The notes under the pieces: model-generated
What the model saw: the letters and a program-made list of their open reading frames with translations, nothing else
Database searches by the model: none
Told to the model about the DNA's origin: nothing
From: JBEKTY01 sp049515555
GTDB taxonomy: Bacteria; Planctomycetota; Planctomycetia; Pirellulales; Thermoguttaceae
Assembly (NCBI GenBank): GCA_049515555.1
Contig: JBEKTY010000073.1
Location: forward strand, 1-56,892
Length of the DNA stretch: 56,892 bases
Direction of reading: 5' to 3'
Program-made: the position numbers and the translations under genes
In this document: positions 7,124 through 14,910 of the stretch, piece after piece
How the letters are laid out: the number at the start of each line of letters is the position of its first letter
Numbering within the stretch: position 1 is the stretch's first letter

Positions 7124-8578
7124 TTACTTCCCTCCGCCCGTTGAGGGTCCCGGCGACGGGCCGCCCTTCGGCGGCGCAATGGACGTTATGGGCTTCACCG
7201 GCTGAACCGGTTTGACGGGCGTCGGTTCCGTGGGTTTGGTAGGCTTCGGCTCGACCGGTCTAACGGGCTTCGGCTCGACCGGTCTAACGGGCTTCGGTTC
7301 CGTGGGTTTGGTGGGCTTCGGCTCGACCGGTTTTACCGGCTTCGGCTTCGTCGGTTTGGTGGGCTTCGGCCCTGTCGGCTTGGGCTTGGTGGGCTTCGAC
7401 CCCGGCCCGGAGTTGCGGCCCGGCGAGCCCGACTCAGGCGACGACTGCGCCGCCGATTGCACCGTGGATTGCGAGCCTTGCGACGTGCCTTGGCCTGCGG
7501 TCACCGCCGAGTTGGGCAGGTCCACCAGCATGTCGTAAACGGTAGGCTGCCTTCCCTCCGTGCTCGCCAAGACGGTGAACGATGATTTCGGGACCGGACG
7601 CCGAAGCGAAATCATCACCTCGACGGCACTGGGCAACTTGCCCTGCTGTGTCGAGTCCCACTGGTCGCTGATGGTTGTGCCGTCGTAGTAGGTGAACTGG
7701 AGGTTGACGACCTCGGGGGCGAGCAACTCCGTGCCGTGGCCCAGGTCGTCGGTTTGCCCTTGCTGGCTGGCCGAGATGAACTCGGCCCGATCCAACTCGC
7801 GGCGATAGAGTCCGCCCAGCGGGTCCGCCGAGACGCCCCGCTCCGTCGGATCGTCGGTGCCGGGGGCGCCAAGGCTATAGGTCACCGTGCGGATGTCGCT
7901 CAGGCGGGCGGGCTGCGTGGGATCGTCGGTGGGCGGGGCCAAGCGATTGACCTTCGGCCGGCGGATGGTTTCGACCTGGAGTTCCTGGTCGCTGCCGTAG
8001 ATTCCGCCCGAGTAGGAGCCGCCGACGGCATCCGAGGTGCCGGTCGAGTCCGAGCCGCCGGAAGAGCTGCCCGCGGAACTGCCGGAGGAGCTGCCCGCGG
8101 AAGACGAGCCGCTCCCGCCAGCCGCGGCCGAACTGCCCGAGCCCCCTGAGCTGCCGGAACCCGACGCACTGCCCGAGCCCGCAGGCGACGGGACATAGGG
8201 GGTGGCATTGCGCAGATCGTCGGCGATGCGTTGCAGCAGGGTCCGCGCGAGCTGGGCCTCCTCGACCTCGGCGCGGCTCACGTCGGCCACCCGCAGATGG
8301 ATATTGACGGCCAGGCCGATTAGTCCGAGGATCACCGTCGTCAGGGCCAGGGCCAGGACGACCTCCAGCAAGGTGTAGGCCGCCGGAATCGTATCCGGCA
8401 CACTCCGTGTGCCGCTGTTAATCATCGGCACACGGAGTGTGCCGGATACATTACGGACACGGGTGGCACGTCCCTGAGCGCAGCGAAGGGCGTGGTCTGC
8501 ATGTTCACCACGCCCTTCGTCCCTCAGGGCGTGCCACCCAAACATAATCACGCCATTATGACGCGAGTCCTTCGCCAT
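7124..8578 (-). CDS. gspJ: GspJ-like minor pseudopilin with repeat-expanded leader and repetitive tail
   Basis: A 484-residue protein from ATG 8578, 10 bp after the gspI stop. The prepilin core YTLLEVVLALALTTVILGLI starts at residue 68 with Ala at -1 instead of the usual Gly. Residues 1-67 are largely encoded by repeats of families D and B. After a GspJ-like N-terminal helix come a Ser/Gly-rich stretch (about residues 130-180) and a beta domain. The Pro/Lys-rich tail is built of KPTKPTEPKPVRPVEP-type units with a 24-bp DNA period. Alternative ATG 8425 would give a 16-residue leader, still repeat-encoded. The tail is unusual for GspJ and may be surface- or substrate-contacting (inference). Confidence 0.85.
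   Translation of the reverse strand: MAKDSRHNGVIMFGWHALRDEGRGEHADHALRCAQGRATRVRNVSGTLRVPMINSGTRSVPDTIPAAYTLLEVVLALALTTVILGLIGLAVNIHLRVADVSRAEVEEAQLARTLLQRIADDLRNATPYVPSPAGSGSASGSGSSGGSGSSAAAGGSGSSSAGSSSGSSAGSSSGGSDSTGTSDAVGGSYSGGIYGSDQELQVETIRRPKVNRLAPPTDDPTQPARLSDIRTVTYSLGAPGTDDPTERGVSADPLGGLYRRELDRAEFISASQQGQTDDLGHGTELLAPEVVNLQFTYYDGTTISDQWDSTQQGKLPSAVEVMISLRRPVPKSSFTVLASTEGRQPTVYDMLVDLPNSAVTAGQGTSQGSQSTVQSAAQSSPESGSPGRNSGPGSKPTKPKPTGPKPTKPTKPKPVKPVEPKPTKPTEPKPVRPVEPKPVRPVEPKPTKPTEPTPVKPVQPVKPITSIAPPKGGPSPGPSTGGGK
7222..7400. repeat. 24-bp tandem repeat encoding the Lys/Pro tail of GspJ
   Basis: Units around GGGCTTCGGCTCGACCGGTC repeat with a period of about 24 bp, in 12-bp half units. They encode KPVRPVEP and KPTKPTEP. 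Confidence 0.9.
8392..8449. repeat. Family B hairpin (two inverted GGCACACGGAGTGTGCC units) in the gspJ leader
   Basis: TATCCGGCACACTCCGTGTG and its inverted partner, 11 bp apart, lie 12 bp upstream of the mature GspJ coding region. They encode SGTLRVP and SGTRSVPDT. Confidence 0.9.
8461..8540. repeat. 80-bp palindromic element (family D) in the gspJ leader
   Basis: Begins GGGTGGCACGTCCCTGAGCG and ends with an imperfect reverse complement (CCCTCAGGGCGTGCCACCC). The inner arms GAAGGGCGTGGT and ACCACGCCCTTC are also inverted. The same element in opposite orientation is at 53371-53450. It encodes the GWHALRDEGRGE part of the GspJ leader. Confidence 0.9.
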
Positions 8579-8588
8579 AACCGACTCG

Positions 8589-9101
8589 TTACGAAGAATT
8601 GTTGTTGCTGCCGCCGGCGCCGCTGCTGCTGCCGGAACTGCTGCCGGACGACCCCTCCTGGCTGCTTTGGCTGGAACTGACCGCGTTGGGATCGGCCATC
8701 CACCGGACCAGTGAGAACTGGATCGGGTGTTGCGCGGCGGGCAGGTCGCGACTGACGGTTACCTGCACCGAGATCAAGCCGTTCTCGTCGGTGGGCTGCG
8801 ACTGGATACTGTAGAGCCAGCCGGCCACGTCGGGATTGTTGGTGGTATCGAAAGCCGTGTTCTCGACCGGGTCGGGGGCGGTCAGGCCGGCGACGATCTC
8901 GGCCAGTTTGCTTTCGCAGAGGACTTGGGCCCGGGCCAGGTCGCGGGCGGTCTCGGCGTTCCGCAAGGCCAGGCGGCCGGCCTCGCCCAAGACCGCAATC
9001 GCGCCGGCCAGAATGGCCAGGGCGAGGATCACTTCCAGCAGCGAGAAGCCGGCCCCCCTGCCCTTCTCTCTCCGCCCCCGATGATCTCCCAGCCGAGCCA
9101 C
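8589..9101 (-). CDS. gspI: GspI-like minor pseudopilin
   Basis: A 170-residue protein from GTG 9101, 5 bp after the gspH stop. The leader is of normal length (MARLGDHRGRREKGRGAG) and the cleavage site is G/FSLLEVILALAILAG with Glu5. An alternating hydrophobic helix and a small beta domain follow. The C-terminus is a Ser/Gly/Asn-rich tail (GSSSGSSSG), comparable to the Ser/Gly stretch in GspJ. It is probably part of the pseudopilus tip with GspJ and GspK. Together with GspG, this is a pseudopilin of the cluster whose leader lacks repeats. Confidence 0.85.
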   Translation of the reverse strand: MARLGDHRGRREKGRGAGFSLLEVILALAILAGAIAVLGEAGRLALRNAETARDLARAQVLCESKLAEIVAGLTAPDPVENTAFDTTNNPDVAGWLYSIQSQPTDENGLISVQVTVSRDLPAAQHPIQFSLVRWMADPNAVSSSQSSQEGSSGSSSGSSSGAGGSNNNSS

Positions 9102-9106
9102 GGCGG

Positions 9107-10030
9107 CTACTCCACCAGCGACGCGACGTCACCGGTCGTTACCGTGCCGGTCAGGCCGCGCAGCATCATCTCGATCGCCAGGCGGTGCTGGCCGGCCAGG
9201 ACCAGGGTGGCATCCGACGTGGTGCCGTCGGGGTAAAACAAGATGGGATCGGACCAGCCCTCGCCCGCCGACTCTTGGGCCTCGTTTTCCGCGCCCGGGG
9301 TGGCCGGCGGTTCGCTGGCGGCCGGCTCGCCGGGCATGAACGTAACGCCCTCGGGCAGCGTTCCGGTCTCCACCGGCAGAAAGACGGTCTCCGAAGCCGG
9401 GCTGTGGCCTTCCGCCGCGCCCGTCGCCGAAGAGGCGGTCTCAGGCCCCGCCGCGCTCATCCAACCCGTGTCGGCCTCCGCCTCGGTGCGGAAGCGATCG
9501 CCGCGGACCACGTAGCGAAAGGCGTAGACGTGCCCAGACTTCATGGCCTCGCAGCGGGCCTGACACCACTGGGTCCGCACCGTGTCGGCCGCCCAGTGCA
9601 GACGCCGGCTGGCAAAGGGCTTCTGCAACTCGGGCCAGGCCACGGCGGCCACCAGGGTCAGCACGGCCAACACGAGGAGGATTTCCATCAGCGTGTAGCC
9701 CGGGCGCGGGGAGGGAACGACGCGGGGACGCGGGGACGCGGGGACGCGGAGACCCAGCGTTGTGGCCGGTCTCCGACCGAGCCTCCGCGTTGTGGCCGGT
9801 CTCCGACCGGGCCTCCGCGTTGTGGCCGGTCTCCGACCGAGCCACACCGCCGACCGACGGTCTCCCGGGCCCCGGAGAGCTTCGGTCGGGGCGCGGCGGG
9901 GTCGGGAGACCCGCGCCGAACTTCGGGAGACCCGCGCCGAACTTGGGGGTCGGGAGACCCGCGCCGAACTCAGGCGGGACGGCACACGGAGTGTGCCCGC
10001 TGCGGTCGCATCCTGCTTGCTGGCGTTCAC
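9107..10030 (-). CDS. gspH: GspH-like minor pseudopilin with 111-residue repeat-encoded leader
   Basis: Start GTG 10030 overlaps the gspG stop (GTGA), which fixes the start by translational coupling. The prepilin site is PRPG/YTLMEILLVLAVLTLV, with cleavage after residue 111. Residues 12-111 are encoded by family B, E and F repeats (units ARVSRP, GRRPATTRR, VPASPRPRV). An internal GTG within the repeats could serve as start, but would still give a repeat leader. The mature part has the GspH pattern (CQARCEAMKSGHVYAFRYVVRGDRF) plus a low-complexity Ala/Glu/Pro insertion. GspH is a tip pseudopilin. Confidence 0.85.
   Translation of the reverse strand: MNASKQDATAAGTLRVPSRLSSARVSRPPSSARVSRSSARVSRPRRAPTEALRGPGDRRSAVWLGRRPATTRRPGRRPATTRRLGRRPATTLGLRVPASPRPRVVPSPRPGYTLMEILLVLAVLTLVAAVAWPELQKPFASRRLHWAADTVRTQWCQARCEAMKSGHVYAFRYVVRGDRFRTEAEADTGWMSAAGPETASSATGAAEGHSPASETVFLPVETGTLPEGVTFMPGEPAASEPPATPGAENEAQESAGEGWSDPILFYPDGTTSDATLVLAGQHRLAIEMMLRGLTGTVTTGDVASLVE
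9720..9999. repeat. Composite repeat array (families F, E and B) in the gspH leader
   Basis: From left to right: ACGCGGGG-type units (9720-9750, family F); three copies of a module with TTGTGGCCGGTCTCCGACCG (9757-9846); a unique middle (CCGCCGACCGACGGTCTCCC to about 9900); three copies of the inverted-type module GGTCGGGAGACCCGCGCCGA, one lacking its first bases (9900-9970); then a family B palindrome (9981-9999). The family E part matches 13878-13985, which has one copy of each end module. Confidence 0.9.
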
Positions 10031-10467
10031 CGTCTCTGCTCCTGCTGAGTCCAGTTGCCGATGTCGTCCTCGGTGCCGCTGACGCCGTCGGGACCTAAGG
10101 ACCACACGTCGAAGCTGTCGGGGTTATGGGTGCCGGGTGCCGTGTACTGATATGCATTGTTCCACGGGTCCGGCGGAATATCCTTGTCCAGGTAGGGGCC
10201 CTCCCACCTACTCGGATTCGGCAGGTCGCCTGGCGGATGCCGCAGCGCATCCAGGGTGGTGGGGTAACTGCCGACGTTAAATTCGTACATCTTTAGCGCC
10301 TCGCTGAACAGCGCGACCTGGACCTTCGCTTGATTTATGTGCGCCCGACGCTGGACCGGCCCGATGGACACGACCGCAAACGAGGCCAGGATCACCAGGA
10401 TCACCAGGACCAGCAAGACTTCGATCAAGGTAAAGCCGCCGTGGCGGCGATTGTGGAAGCGCGACAT
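10027..10467 (-). CDS. gspG: GspG-like major pseudopilin
   Basis: A 146-residue protein from ATG 10467. It has a short leader MSRFHNRRHGG, cleavage G/FTLIEVLLVLVILVILA with Glu5, and the GspG C-terminal pattern: YPTTLDALRHPP, GPYLDKDIPPDPWNNAYQY, SFDVWSLGPDGVSGTEDDIGNW with its calcium-site-like acidic loop. It is the main subunit of the type II secretion pseudopilus. A purine-rich GGGGGACC stretch precedes the start, and its TGA overlaps the gspH GTG. Confidence 0.95.
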   Translation of the reverse strand: MSRFHNRRHGGFTLIEVLLVLVILVILASFAVVSIGPVQRRAHINQAKVQVALFSEALKMYEFNVGSYPTTLDALRHPPGDLPNPSRWEGPYLDKDIPPDPWNNAYQYTAPGTHNPDSFDVWSLGPDGVSGTEDDIGNWTQQEQRR

Positions 10468-10595
10468 GACAGGTCCCCCACTGCTAAGGGCTTGTGAATC
10501 GGTCAGGGCCATTGCAATCGGCCGCAAGCTGTAGCTGCGAAGCCGCAAGCAGCATACCACATCTTGTGGCAAGTGCGGACCTTTAGATTCACAAA

Positions 10596-10630
10596 CGTCT
10601 AACTCCTAACTTCTAACTCCTAACTTCTTT
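10596..10630. repeat. TAACTTCTAACTCC tandem repeat
   Basis: Near-tandem CTAACTCCTAACTT units between gspG and gspF. The rest of the 165-bp gap shows no gene. Confidence 0.75.
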
Positions 10631-10632
10631 CC

Positions 10633-11838
10633 CTACACCGTTGTACTCATTTTCAACACCGGCAGCAACAAGGCGATGACCAGCACCAGGATGATGCCCG
10701 CCAGCACCAAGAGCATGATGGGCTCGATCAGGCGGACGGTCAAGTCCAAGCGGCGCCAGGTACGGCGTTCCTGAGAGTCGGCCACGGCCAGGAGGACGTT
10801 TTCCAGGTTGTTGGCCTGCTCGGCGACGGCGATCATTTCGACCACTACGGGGGGGAACTGGCCGCTGGCGGCCAGGGGCCCGGCCAACGGCTCGCCGGCG
10901 GAGATGTTCTCGGTGGCTTCGCCGATGGCGGCGGCCAGCACGCGGTTGCCCGTGGCGTCGCGGGAGATCTGGAGCGAGCGGAGGATGGGCACGCCGTTGT
11001 GGAGCAAGGTGCCCAGGACGCGGCAGAAGCGGGCCACGGCCAGGCCCAGGCACACCGGCCCGATTAGCGGCACTCGCAACCGTGCGCGGTCCTGCCACCA
11101 GCGGCCGGCTTCGGTTCGCAGCCAGCGTCGGGCGAACCACACGCCGGCGGCCCCCAGGGCCAGCACGGCCAGGCCCCACATGCTGCGCATGCAGCCGCTA
11201 ACGGCCAGCAGCCACTCGGTGACCAAAGGCAGCTCGCCCCGCTGGCGGAGCCCCTCGAACAGCGCACTGAACTTGGGCACGAAGAACACCATCAGGATCA
11301 CGACGATGACGGTGCCGGTAACGGCGAGGAAGGCGGGATAGGCCACGGCCCCCATGGTCCGCTTCTTGAGATCGTCCTGGGTTTCGGTGAATTGTGCGAC
11401 GCGGGCCAGGGCCTCTTCGAGGAATCCGCCCTCGCCCCCGGCGCGCACCATGCTCACGGCCATTTCGCCCAGCACGTGCTGGAAGTGGGCCATGGCGTCG
11501 GCCAGCGTGCCGCCGTCTTCCACCCGGCGATGGATCTCGGTGAGGACCGCCTTCAGCCCGGCATGCGAGGTCTGGTTGCGAACCACGTTCAGGGCCCGCA
11601 ACAGGGGCACGCCGCTGCGCAGGAGGTCGGCCAACTGGCCGTAGACCACGGCGAGGATCGCCGCCGGGACGCGCCGCACGCGGCGGTGCTCGACCCCGGG
11701 CGCCGCGTCCTCGACCTGAAAGGCGAATATCTTCCGTGAGGCCAGCGAGGCCAGCGCCTCGCGGCGATTGGCCGCCTGCAGCGTGCCGCTGAGGCGCTGG
11801 CCGTCGTTATCGCGGGCGATGTAACGGAACTGGCTCAC
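10633..11838 (-). CDS. gspF: GspF-like type II secretion inner-membrane platform protein
   Basis: A 401-residue protein from GTG 11838, which overlaps the gspE stop (GTGA). It opens with the GspF signature MSQFRYIARDNDGQRLSGTL. Two T2SF domains follow (QLADLLRSGVPLLRALNVV and CRVLGTLLHNGVPILRSLQI), with membrane segments near residues 165-190, 215-240 and 370-398 (LLVLAGIILVLVIALLLPVL). GspF anchors the assembly ATPase GspE and the pseudopilins in the inner membrane. Length and layout are normal. Confidence 0.95.
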   Translation of the reverse strand: MSQFRYIARDNDGQRLSGTLQAANRREALASLASRKIFAFQVEDAAPGVEHRRVRRVPAAILAVVYGQLADLLRSGVPLLRALNVVRNQTSHAGLKAVLTEIHRRVEDGGTLADAMAHFQHVLGEMAVSMVRAGGEGGFLEEALARVAQFTETQDDLKKRTMGAVAYPAFLAVTGTVIVVILMVFFVPKFSALFEGLRQRGELPLVTEWLLAVSGCMRSMWGLAVLALGAAGVWFARRWLRTEAGRWWQDRARLRVPLIGPVCLGLAVARFCRVLGTLLHNGVPILRSLQISRDATGNRVLAAAIGEATENISAGEPLAGPLAASGQFPPVVVEMIAVAEQANNLENVLLAVADSQERRTWRRLDLTVRLIEPIMLLVLAGIILVLVIALLLPVLKMSTTV

Positions 11839-13529
11839 CCCTGCACCTTTCCTTTGGTCACGCGCAGCACTTCGTCGACGGTGGTGCGGCCGTCGAGCAC
11901 CTTCCGCCACCCGTCGTCGCGGAGCGTGCGCATTCCCGCGCGGACCGCCGCCTGCTGGATGGTCCAACTGCTGGTCCGCTCGTGGGCCAGCCGCCGCGTC
12001 TCCTCGGTGGTCACCAGCAATTCATAAAGCCCCACCCGGCCGCGATATCCCACCTGGCGGCACTCGCGGCAGCCGGCGGAGCGATAGATGGGCGCGTCGG
12101 CGGCCATGCCCTCCCAGGGGAAATCGGGCGGCATGTCGTCGCGCGAGGGGCGGAAGGCCTGTTTGCAGCGCGGACAGAGCGTCCGCACCAGCCGCTGCGC
12201 CATGACCGCCTCGACCGTGCTGGAGACCAGGAAGGGCTCGACGCCCATATCGACCAGCCGCGTGTAGGCCCCCGCCGCATCGTTGGTGTGCAAGGTGCTG
12301 AAGACCAAATGGCCGGTCAGCGAGGCCTGGATGGCGTTTTCCGCCGTTTCCAGGTCGCGGATCTCGCCCACCAGGATGATGTCCGGATCGTGGCGGAGGA
12401 TGCTCCGCAGCGTGTTGCCGAAGGTCAGGCCGATCTTCGGATGCACCTGGATCTGGTTGATGCCCTCCAATTGATATTCGACCGGGTCCTCGCTGGTGAT
12501 GATCTTCGTCTCCTCGCTCTTGATTTCCAGCAGGGCACTGTAGAGCGTGGTGCTCTTGCCCGAGCCGGTGGGACCGGTCACGAGGATGATCCCGTGCGGC
12601 AGGCGGATCAGCTCGCGGAAGGTGGCGTACAGGCCGGGCTCCATGCCCAGCTTCGAGAGCGAGAACTCCATGGCCCCCTTGTCCAACAGTCGCAACACCA
12701 GCCCTTCGCCGTGGATCATGGGGATGATGGAGACGCGGATATCGACCTCCCGCCCGCCGGTTCGCAACTGGATGCGGCCGTCCTGGGGCAGTCGCCGCTC
12801 GGCGATGTTCAGGCGGGACATGATCTTCAGGCGGCTGATGATGGCCGCCTGAAAGCGGTGGATCTCGGGCGGCGTGGGCTGCGCGTGCAGCACGCCGTCG
12901 ATGCGGTAGCGGATCCGCAGCCCGGAGCGCTGCGACTCGATGTGCACGTCGCTGGCCCGCAGCTCGACCGCCTCCAGCAGGATCTCGTTGACCAGCCGGA
13001 CGACCGACGGCTCCTCGGCCAGCTCCGACAACTCGGCGTCGTTGTCGTGGCCCTGCGCAAGCTCGATCCGATCGTCGCCCACCTGGGCCATCAGACCGTC
13101 GATCGTCTCGCTGCCCACGCCCAGATGGGTCTTGATGCGCTTGGCGATCTCGGCGGCGCTGGCCAGCACCGGCACGACCGTCAGACCCGTCGCCGCGCTG
13201 AGCTCGTCGAGCGGATACAAATTGAACGGATCGCTGGTGGCCACCACCAGCGTGCCATCGGTGCGGCGGAGCGGGAAGAGGGCCTCGCGGTGAATGAACC
13301 GCAACGGGAAGTCGTCCAGCAGGGCCAGATCGATGTCCGTCTCGACCAGGTCGACGAACTCCAGGCCCACCTCTTCGCCCAACGCCCGCAAGGCCGTTTC
13401 CTCGGTAATCAAGCCCAATTGGATGGCCGCCTGGTCCAGCCGCATGCCGTCGGTCTGGGCGGCGCGGGCCAAATCCAATTGCCGCGTGTCGAGGATCCCT
13501 TTACGGAGGAGCGTTTCGCCGATATCCAT
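11835..13529 (-). CDS. gspE: GspE-like type II secretion ATPase
   Basis: 564 residues from ATG 13529 (MDIGETLLRKG); an upstream in-frame start at 13583 is less likely. An N-terminal GspE domain is followed by the secretion ATPase core: Walker A GPTGSGKSTT near residue 316, Asp box and Walker B region (SILRHDPDIILVGEIRD), His box (STLHTNDA), and a four-cysteine zinc motif (CPRC then CREC). It powers pseudopilus extension and is the first gene of the gspE-F-G-H-I-J-K-L-M operon. gspD and gspC are not adjacent. Confidence 0.95.
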   Translation of the reverse strand: MDIGETLLRKGILDTRQLDLARAAQTDGMRLDQAAIQLGLITEETALRALGEEVGLEFVDLVETDIDLALLDDFPLRFIHREALFPLRRTDGTLVVATSDPFNLYPLDELSAATGLTVVPVLASAAEIAKRIKTHLGVGSETIDGLMAQVGDDRIELAQGHDNDAELSELAEEPSVVRLVNEILLEAVELRASDVHIESQRSGLRIRYRIDGVLHAQPTPPEIHRFQAAIISRLKIMSRLNIAERRLPQDGRIQLRTGGREVDIRVSIIPMIHGEGLVLRLLDKGAMEFSLSKLGMEPGLYATFRELIRLPHGIILVTGPTGSGKSTTLYSALLEIKSEETKIITSEDPVEYQLEGINQIQVHPKIGLTFGNTLRSILRHDPDIILVGEIRDLETAENAIQASLTGHLVFSTLHTNDAAGAYTRLVDMGVEPFLVSSTVEAVMAQRLVRTLCPRCKQAFRPSRDDMPPDFPWEGMAADAPIYRSAGCRECRQVGYRGRVGLYELLVTTEETRRLAHERTSSWTIQQAAVRAGMRTLRDDGWRKVLDGRTTVDEVLRVTKGKVQG

Positions 13530-13657
13530 TGCACTGCCCGTGGCTGCGGTGCGCAGACCATTGGCGCCACCGCTCAAGCACACCTCCTATTCTAACCCCA
13601 CTGGGGTCAAGAAGTCTCGCTCGAACGTAGTGATTTAGGACCGGTGAATCAGTTACT

Positions 13658-13740
13658 GTCGTATTCCTCACGCTCCGCGTGAGGCCGGATGTGCGATTGC
13701 GTCTCTGCCAGGCCCTCTCGCGGAGCGAGAGGAGTACGAC
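13658..13740. repeat. Composite palindromic element with GTCGTA/TACGAC ends
   Basis: Outer arms GTCGTATTCCTC and GAGGAGTACGAC are near reverse complements. Inside are two perfect small hairpins, CCTCACGC/GCGTGAGG and CCTCTCGC/GCGAGAGG. It looks like a REP-type two-hairpin element. Confidence 0.8.
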
Positions 13741-13877
13741 GGTGGGCTGGTAGGATGCCGTCTCCCCCCCAACCACCCCCTATGCCGGCAAGGAAGCCTC
13801 GGCATGGCTGGTGCATTTTGCCTCGTTTCCTGGTACAATAGGGGCCGTTGGCCGGAAGCATTTGATTGCCGGGGGCG

Positions 13878-13985
13878 CGTTGTGGCCGGTCTCCGACCGA
13901 GCCACACCGCCGACCGAAGGTCTCCCGAGCCCCGGAGACCTTCGGTCCACGCCGCGGCGGGGTCGGGAGACCCGCGCCGAACTTG
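13878..13985. repeat. Family E composite repeat, single-module copy
   Basis: One TTGTGGCCGGTCTCCGACCG module, the shared middle (CACACCGCCGACCGAAGGTC) and one GGTCGGGAGACCCGCGCCGA module. It is the same element as in the gspH leader, where the end modules are triplicated. Confidence 0.9.
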
Positions 13986-14029
13986 CCTGTGATTGCCGGG
14001 GGCCATGTGATTGCCAGGGGCGTTGCGCC

Positions 14030-14890
14030 ATGCAAACGGTGGCAAAATCTTTAGTGCTATTGGTCGTGTGCCTGGCCGCCGGCATGGTTTTCGGCCAGGG
14101 TTTTCGCGGCGAGCGGTTTGGCGGGGGCCGCCGGCGGGGCAACGATCGCCCCGTGCCGGCCGACGAGATCCCCCAGCGAGTCGCCCGGACCGAAGAGTTC
14201 CTCCGCGGGCTGGATACCAACCATAACGGTATGATCGACGCCGAAGAGGTCAGCGGCGGCCAAAAGTCCTTTATGGAACGGATCTTCAGCCACATGGGGA
14301 TCGAGCCGCGATACCCGATCGCCATCAGTGAGATCAAGCAGGGGCTGACGACCTACTACCAGAAGCAGGCGGGCATTACCCCCGCAGCCGGGAATGGGTC
14401 GGGCACCGGTGGCCCGCCGCCGAAAGACGCAAGCGGCCCCCCGCCGGCAGACCCGAGGGCCGGGGCACCGGCCGCTCCGGCCGTTGGCGGGCCGCCTGGT
14501 TCACCGGCCGGGGCGGCGGCGCCGGGCCCCGGCGCCGATGATCAATCCCCTGCCGCCGATGCCGCGGCCGACACCAATGGTCAATCTCCCGCCGCCGATG
14601 CCGCGCCCGCCGCCACTGGTCCAGCCAAGCCCGCCCCCAAGAAGTCCGGCCGGTTTCTGACCGCCCGCGAACGCCTGCCCAGTGGGCTGCCGGCCTGGTT
14701 CATCGAAAAGGACGTCAACGGCGACGGGCAGGTGACGATGGCCGAGTTCGCCAGCGAGTGGACACCCGAAGTTGCGGCCGAATTCAATCGCTATGACCTC
14801 AATCACGACGGCGTGATCACCGCGGCCGAGTGCTTGAAGGTCGAGAAACAGCGGTCTCAATCCAGCGCGCCGGGAGGCTCGGCTCGGTGA
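14030..14890 (+). CDS. Secreted EF-hand calcium-binding protein
   Basis: A 286-residue protein from ATG 14030, chosen because the signal peptide begins there (MQTVAKSLVLLVVCLAAGMVFG). Three EF-hand loops are visible: DTNHNGMIDAEE near residue 62, DVNGDGQVTMAE at 228 and DLNHDGVITAAE at 256. A Pro/Ala/Gly-rich linker (about 120-215) separates the first from the last two and contains a short duplication (ADDQSPAADAAAD, then TNGQSPAADAA). Such EF-hand proteins are abundant in planctomycetes; function unknown. The next gene starts within or just after its stop. Confidence 0.85.
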   Translation: MQTVAKSLVLLVVCLAAGMVFGQGFRGERFGGGRRRGNDRPVPADEIPQRVARTEEFLRGLDTNHNGMIDAEEVSGGQKSFMERIFSHMGIEPRYPIAISEIKQGLTTYYQKQAGITPAAGNGSGTGGPPPKDASGPPPADPRAGAPAAPAVGGPPGSPAGAAAPGPGADDQSPAADAAADTNGQSPAADAAPAATGPAKPAPKKSGRFLTARERLPSGLPAWFIEKDVNGDGQVTMAEFASEWTPEVAAEFNRYDLNHDGVITAAECLKVEKQRSQSSAPGGSAR

Positions 14891-14910
14891 GCTGCCCGCG
14901 GGAGACGATT

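Larger units (their letters stand above)
13584..14029. other. Divergent intergenic region between gspE and the EF-hand gene, filled with repeats
   Basis: 446 bp that should hold promoters for both directions. Most of it is the two repeat elements at 13658-13740 and 13878-13985; no convincing gene was seen. Confidence 0.7.

Noticed and set aside
11982..13595. 537-codon plus-strand frame antisense to gspE
   Set aside because: Shadow of a strongly conserved secretion ATPase with intact Walker motifs.
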